Positions 7,495 to 10,723 of a DNA stretch of 10,723 nucleotides are shown here, piece by piece; positions within the stretch are counted from its first letter, which is position 1; each line of letters begins with the position of its first letter. The notes below the pieces were generated by a model. It was not told the DNA's origin. It did not search any database and saw only the letters and a list, made by a program, of their open reading frames with translations. This DNA comes from Bacteroidales bacterium. Lineage in GTDB: Bacteria > Bacteroidota > Bacteroidia > Bacteroidales > Tenuifilaceae. The DNA is taken from contig WBUV01000072.1 of the NCBI GenBank assembly GCA_008933525.1, forward strand, positions 1 to 10,723, written 5' to 3'. A program made the translations under genes and the position numbers.

Positions 7495-8052
7495 CTATTT
7501 TTTCTTTTTTACACCTTTGGAGGATATTATCATAATCATCCTCTTTCCTTCAAGTCGAGGTAATTGCTCTACTTTACCAACTTCCTCAAGATCCTGAGCA
7601 AATCGAAGAAGTAAAATCTCGCCTTGCTCCTTGAAAAGGATTGAACGTCCTTTGAAAAAAACATAAGCTTTAACCTTAGCGCCATCCTCAAGGAAATTTT
7701 CGGCATGTTTCAACTTAAAGTTGTAATCGTGCTCATCTGTGTTGGGACCAAAACGGATTTCTTTGATAACAACTTTTTGAGTATTAGCCTTCATTTCCTT
7801 CTGTTTCTTTTTCTGCTGATAAAGAAACTTTTGGTAGTCGATAATCTTACAAACAGGTGGATCGGCCTTATCGGAAATCATCACCAAATCCAACTCCATA
7901 TCTAGAGCCATTCTACGGGCTGCATCGATAGAGAAAACCCCAGGATTTTCAATATTATCTCCTACTAAGCGAACAGTACGACTTCTAATTTCCTCATTAA
8001 TTAGAATCTTATTTTCAGCGTCCGCCCTTCTACGAATATCAGGTGCTGCTAT
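7495..8052 (-). CDS. infC: Translation initiation factor IF-3, probable AUA start
   Basis: Binds the 30S subunit, prevents premature 50S joining and checks the start codon-initiator tRNA pairing. From the ATA at 8052-8050 the product is 185 residues: N-domain (about 14-80; [18 protein letters not shown] at 16-33), linker with [19 protein letters not shown] (65-83), C-domain (about 92-176; [20 protein letters not shown] at 97-116, [14 protein letters not shown] at 132-145), and a Lys-rich tail. The first in-frame ATG (7911) would delete most of the N-domain. Between the in-frame stop at 8058-8056 and that ATG there is no ATG, GTG, TTG or CTG. ATA lies 8 nt after a perfect SD, so AUA is the best start; an ATT at 8037-8035 is the alternative but is 23 nt from the SD. 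Rare starts on infC are known (AUU in E. coli) and serve IF3 autoregulation. It is 34 nt from thrS, in the same operon. Confidence 0.95.
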   Translation of the reverse strand: MAAPDIRRRADAENKILINEEIRSRTVRLVGDNIENPGVFSIDAARRMALDMELDLVMISDKADPPVCKIIDYQKFLYQQKKKQKEMKANTQKVVIKEIRFGPNTDEHDYNFKLKHAENFLEDGAKVKAYVFFKGRSILFKEQGEILLLRFAQDLEEVGKVEQLPRLEGKRMIMIISSKGVKKKK

Positions 8053-8060
8053 GGTTTAAC

Positions 8061-8067
8061 CCTCCTT
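8061..8067 (-). promoter_or_regulatory. Strong Shine-Dalgarno setting the infC AUA start
   Basis: On the minus strand AAGGAGG (8067-8061) is followed by the 8-nt spacer GTTAAACC and then ATA. The frame's stop codon TAA lies within the spacer, so no upstream start is possible. Optimal spacing and perfect match to the 16S anti-SD pick ATA over the later ATT codons. Confidence 0.85.
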
Positions 8068-8086
8068 TTTTAGTTAATACTAGGTT

Positions 8087-10021
8087 TTATTGTAACTGCT
8101 TATTTACTTCATCCTTAATAAAAGCAACAAATTCGTCGAGTGTCATTTGACCCTTATCACCAACTCCTTGTACTCTAACTGAAACTGAATTGGCTTCTGC
8201 CTCTTTTTCACCCACAATTAGCAAGTACGGAATTCGACGTAACTCGTTGTCCCTGATTTTCTTACCTATCTTCTCGTTTCGGTCGTCAATCAGCGTGCGA
8301 ATATCGGAATTATTTAGGAAATTCAAAACTTTTTTTGAGTATTCGTTGTATTTTTCGCTAATTGGTAGGATTACAGCCTGATCTGGGGTTAACCAGAGTG
8401 GGAATTTCCCTCCTGTATGCTCAATTAAAACCGCCACGAAACGCTCCATGGAACCGAATGGTGCACGATGAATCATAATTGGGCGATGGCGCTTATCGTC
8501 GGCACCAATGTACTCTAACTCAAAGCGCTCAGGCAAATTGTAATCCACCTGTATTGTTCCAAGCTGCCACTTACGACCGATTGCATCCTTAACCATAAAG
8601 TCGAGTTTAGGACCATAGAATGCAGCCTCGCCCAACTCTGTGGTTGTTTTTAAGCCCCGCTCAGCAGAAGCTTCAATAATTGCTCTCTCTGCTTTCTCCC
8701 AGTTCTCGTCGGATCCAATGTATTTCTCCTTATTGTTAGGATCGCGAAGCGATATTTGCGCAGTAAAATTTTCGAAACTTAAAGTTTTGAAGATATATAG
8801 TACAATATCGATAACCTTAACAAATTCCTCCTTAAGCTGATCGGGACGGCAGAAAATATGTGCATCGTCCTGAGTAAATCCACGAACCCTAGTTAAACCG
8901 TGCAACTCGCCACTCTGCTCGTAACGGTAAACTGTACCAAACTCAGCCAAACGCAAAGGTAAATCTTTGTATGAGCGTGGCTTGGTTTTGTACATCTCGC
9001 AGTGATGAGGACAATTCATGGGTTTAAGCATAAACTCTTCGCCCTCCTGTGGAGTGGTTATTGGGCGGAAACTATCCTTACCGTACTTAGCCCAGTGACC
9101 AGAAGTAACGTAAAGTTCCTTTTGTCCAATATGGGGAGATATTACCTGCTCGTAGCCATACTGTTTTTGTACTTTCTTGAGGAACATTTCCAAACGTTCA
9201 CGAAGTTGAGCACCACGGGGCAACCATAATGGTAAACCTGGACCCACATTCTGAGAGAATGCAAATAGTTCTAGTTCTTTACCAACCTTACGGTGATCGC
9301 GTTTTTTAGCTTCTTCGAGCATAACTAAATACTCGTCGAGCAGTTTCTTTTGAGGGAAAGTAATACCGTAAATGCGGGTTAGCATTTTGTTATTCTCATT
9401 TCCTCTCCAGTATGCGCCAGCAACGCTAAGTAATTTTACCGCTTTAATGTAACTTGTATCGGGTAAGTGTGGACCACGGCAAAGGTCAGTAAACTCTCCT
9501 TGAGAGTAGAAACTGATAGTTCCATCCTCCAAGTCGGTAATCAACTCAACCTTGTACTGGTCTCCTTTTGTAGTAAACGTATTTAAAGCCTCTGCCTTGG
9601 AAACTTCCTTACGGGTGATGGCTTGCTTTTCGCGAACAAACTCCATCATTTTCTCCTCAATCTTTGGAAGATCCTCCTCTGAGATGCTATACTTATCAAA
9701 ATCGATATCGTAGTAAAAACCATTCTCAATGCTTGGGCCAATACCAAACTTCACCCCAGGGTAAAGGCTTTCAATGGCCTCGGCCATTAAGTGTGCCGAT
9801 GAGTGCCAAAAAGCGTGTTTACCCTGCTCATCGTCCCATTTATGGAGTTTAACTGTAGCATTGGTTGTAATTCCCCGCGTGAGATCCCAAACCTCGCCAT
9901 TAACGGTTACTGATAGCACATCGTTAGCCAAACGCTCCGAAATGCTCTTTGCAATCTCTAGTCCGCTTACTCCTTGGGGGTATTCGCGAACATTACCATC
10001 GGGAAATGTAATTTTAATCAT
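8087..10021 (-). CDS. thrS: Threonyl-tRNA synthetase
   Basis: Class II synthetase that charges tRNA-Thr and edits Ser-tRNA-Thr in the cytoplasm; 644 residues from the ATG at 10021, normal length. N-terminal TGS domain about 1-61. The editing domain carries HSSAH with His73 and His77, and CRGPH (181-185). The catalytic core holds the zinc ligands Cys337 (KPMNCPHH), His388 (TQDDAHIF) and His518 ([13 protein letters not shown]); motif 2 is around [20 protein letters not shown] (363-382) and motif 3 GSMERF (523-528). The C-terminal anticodon-binding domain starts near 545. I chose this start because MIKITFPDG is the family N-terminus; the in-frame ATG at 10117 adds 32 residues and would lie upstream of the candidate promoter. 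First gene of thrS-infC-rpmI-rplT. The leader is too short (about 20 nt) for an attenuator. Confidence 0.97.
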   Translation of the reverse strand: MIKITFPDGNVREYPQGVSGLEIAKSISERLANDVLSVTVNGEVWDLTRGITTNATVKLHKWDDEQGKHAFWHSSAHLMAEAIESLYPGVKFGIGPSIENGFYYDIDFDKYSISEEDLPKIEEKMMEFVREKQAITRKEVSKAEALNTFTTKGDQYKVELITDLEDGTISFYSQGEFTDLCRGPHLPDTSYIKAVKLLSVAGAYWRGNENNKMLTRIYGITFPQKKLLDEYLVMLEEAKKRDHRKVGKELELFAFSQNVGPGLPLWLPRGAQLRERLEMFLKKVQKQYGYEQVISPHIGQKELYVTSGHWAKYGKDSFRPITTPQEGEEFMLKPMNCPHHCEMYKTKPRSYKDLPLRLAEFGTVYRYEQSGELHGLTRVRGFTQDDAHIFCRPDQLKEEFVKVIDIVLYIFKTLSFENFTAQISLRDPNNKEKYIGSDENWEKAERAIIEASAERGLKTTTELGEAAFYGPKLDFMVKDAIGRKWQLGTIQVDYNLPERFELEYIGADDKRHRPIMIHRAPFGSMERFVAVLIEHTGGKFPLWLTPDQAVILPISEKYNEYSKKVLNFLNNSDIRTLIDDRNEKIGKKIRDNELRRIPYLLIVGEKEAEANSVSVRVQGVGDKGQMTLDEFVAFIKDEVNKQLQ

Positions 10022-10044
10022 AACTTCAGAAAAATTGAAAGGTG

Positions 10045-10052
10045 CAAAATTA
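10045..10052 (-). promoter_or_regulatory. Candidate Bacteroidetes -7 element for the thrS operon
   Basis: The minus strand reads TAATTTTG, an exact TAnnTTTG match, placing the start of transcription near 10041 and a leader of about 20 nt. A T-run at 10076-10070 (the U-tract of the plsY terminator) falls about where the -33 element would be, but reads TTTT and not TTTG. Confidence 0.55.
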
Positions 10053-10070
10053 ATCAATTTATTAATTATA

Positions 10071-10102
10071 AAAAAATTGGGGCTGATGTTATATCGCCCC
10101 AA
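10071..10102 (-). terminator. Terminator after plsY
   Basis: On the minus strand TTGGGGC (10102-10096) pairs with GCCCCAA (10083-10077); a further GAT/ATC pair (10095-10093 with 10087-10085, one T bulged) closes a 5-nt loop. A run of seven T follows (complement of 10070-10076). It lies 24 nt past the plsY stop. Confidence 0.85.
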
Positions 10103-10126
10103 ATTATATTTAATCAAACTTAAACA

Positions 10127-10723
10127 CTAACTATTAACACTTGGGGGCGATTTATGTTTATCCTTTTTCTTGAAATGAAACTTAGACTCCTCGCCGCTAA
10201 GCAACCTTTCGATATTCTTTTGATGCGTGAACAGCATTAATATAGCTAGGATAAACGCAAAAAGAATCAATGAAGGGTTAGTTGTTCGGTAAACAAAAAT
10301 CAACAGCAACGGAAATGAAAATCCTGCTATCATTGAACTAAGTGAAACAAATCGAGTAATAAGCACTGATACTATCCAAATTAAAAAGACAAATAGAGTA
10401 GCGTAAGGATGAAGAGCAAATACAACACCCGATAGAACCGCAACACCTTTTCCTCCTCTGAACTGAGCAAATATTGGGAAAATATGACCTAGTAAGGCCG
10501 CAATACCCAAAATCAACTGAAAGTTTATAAACATCCCTGTTTGGGGAATATAAAACTCGGTGAGGTAAAGTAACCGAACGGCAAAATAGCCTTTCAGTAC
10601 ATCAACAATAAAAACGCTTATTCCTGGTAGCAAACCTAAAACACGAATAGTATTTGTTGCACCTGCGTTTCCACTCCCATGCCCACGAACATCAATACCA
10701 TAAAAAACTTTTCCAACCCAGAC
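10127..10723 (-). CDS. plsY: Glycerol-3-phosphate acyltransferase PlsY, 5' end cut by window edge
   Basis: Inner-membrane enzyme that transfers an acyl group from acyl-phosphate to glycerol-3-phosphate, giving lysophosphatidic acid, the first step of phospholipid synthesis. The frame is open to the right edge: 198 residues are visible and roughly 10-20 N-terminal ones are missing. Motif 1 is GSGNAGATNTIR (visible residues 16-27), motif 2 GHIFPIFAQFRGGKGVA (79-95), and motif 3 lies around SLSSMIAG (127-134). Hydrophobic spans at about 32-52, 63-80, 97-122, 131-145 and 150-166 fit the multi-spanning topology. The tail after THQKNIERLLSGEE (166-179) is a short basic, Lys-rich extension. A TTG at 10633-10631 is internal, after motif 1, and is not the start. 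It ends at its own terminator upstream of thrS. Confidence 0.95.
   Translation of the reverse strand, partial: VWVGKVFYGIDVRGHGSGNAGATNTIRVLGLLPGISVFIVDVLKGYFAVRLLYLTEFYIPQTGMFINFQLILGIAALLGHIFPIFAQFRGGKGVAVLSGVVFALHPYATLFVFLIWIVSVLITRFVSLSSMIAGFSFPLLLIFVYRTTNPSLILFAFILAILMLFTHQKNIERLLSGEESKFHFKKKDKHKSPPSVNS

Noticed and set aside
7495..7911. 138-residue IF3 starting at the ATG at 7911
   Set aside because: It lacks most of the N-domain, which is clearly encoded upstream in the same frame.
10022..10117. 32-residue N-terminal extension of ThrRS from the ATG at 10117
   Set aside because: The region contains the plsY terminator and the candidate thrS promoter; MIKITFPDG at 10021 is the normal TGS-domain start.

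Overview
This window looks like ordinary chromosomal housekeeping DNA from a member of the Bacteroidetes (Bacteroidota), probably Bacteroidales/Marinilabiliales. The grounds are: an AT-rich sequence; mostly no Shine-Dalgarno (SD) sequence before genes; Bacteroidetes-type -7 promoter elements (TAnnTTTG) in front of three genes; a long-insert signal peptidase I; a WbqC-family gene beside lepB and dapB; a Bacteroidetes FadL/'hemin receptor'-type outer-membrane protein; and a ProRS of the archaeal/eukaryote-like type. I see no mobile element, CRISPR array, tRNA, rRNA, phage gene or defence system.

Layout, left to right. (1) 1-710, minus: N-terminal part of prolyl-tRNA synthetase, cut by the window edge. 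(2) 811-2196, plus: a lipoprotein of unknown function with an aromatic (Tyr/Trp/Gly/Asn) middle, a long Arg/Thr/Ser-rich tail and a run of 18 serines. It starts behind a full SD sequence. (3) 2274-3815, plus: a FadL/OmpP1-like outer-membrane beta-barrel. A hairpin terminator lies between these two genes, and a second, bidirectional one follows the barrel. (4) 3831-4475, minus: WbqC-family protein. (5) 4594-5931 lepB and 5977-6699 dapB, minus: a two-gene operon with its own promoter. (6) 6821-10021, minus: the classic thrS-infC-rpmI-rplT translation operon. (7) 10127-10723, minus: plsY, cut by the right edge.

Functionally the window joins translation (proS, thrS, infC, rpmI, rplT) to cell-envelope biogenesis (dapB for meso-diaminopimelate and lysine, lepB for secretory signal-peptide removal, plsY for the first acylation in phospholipid synthesis, the lipoprotein and the barrel at the outer membrane, and wbqC by family association with polysaccharide loci). 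Most transcription units are closed by a recognisable hairpin, so unit boundaries can be read directly.

The most notable point is infC. Its reading frame contains no ATG, GTG, TTG or CTG between the upstream stop and a point inside the N-terminal domain. A perfect AAGGAGG sits 8 nt before an AUA codon, so IF3 very probably starts at AUA, in line with IF3 autoregulation through rare start codons. The only other full SD in the window precedes the odd lipoprotein. I did not find a previously undescribed multi-gene system here.
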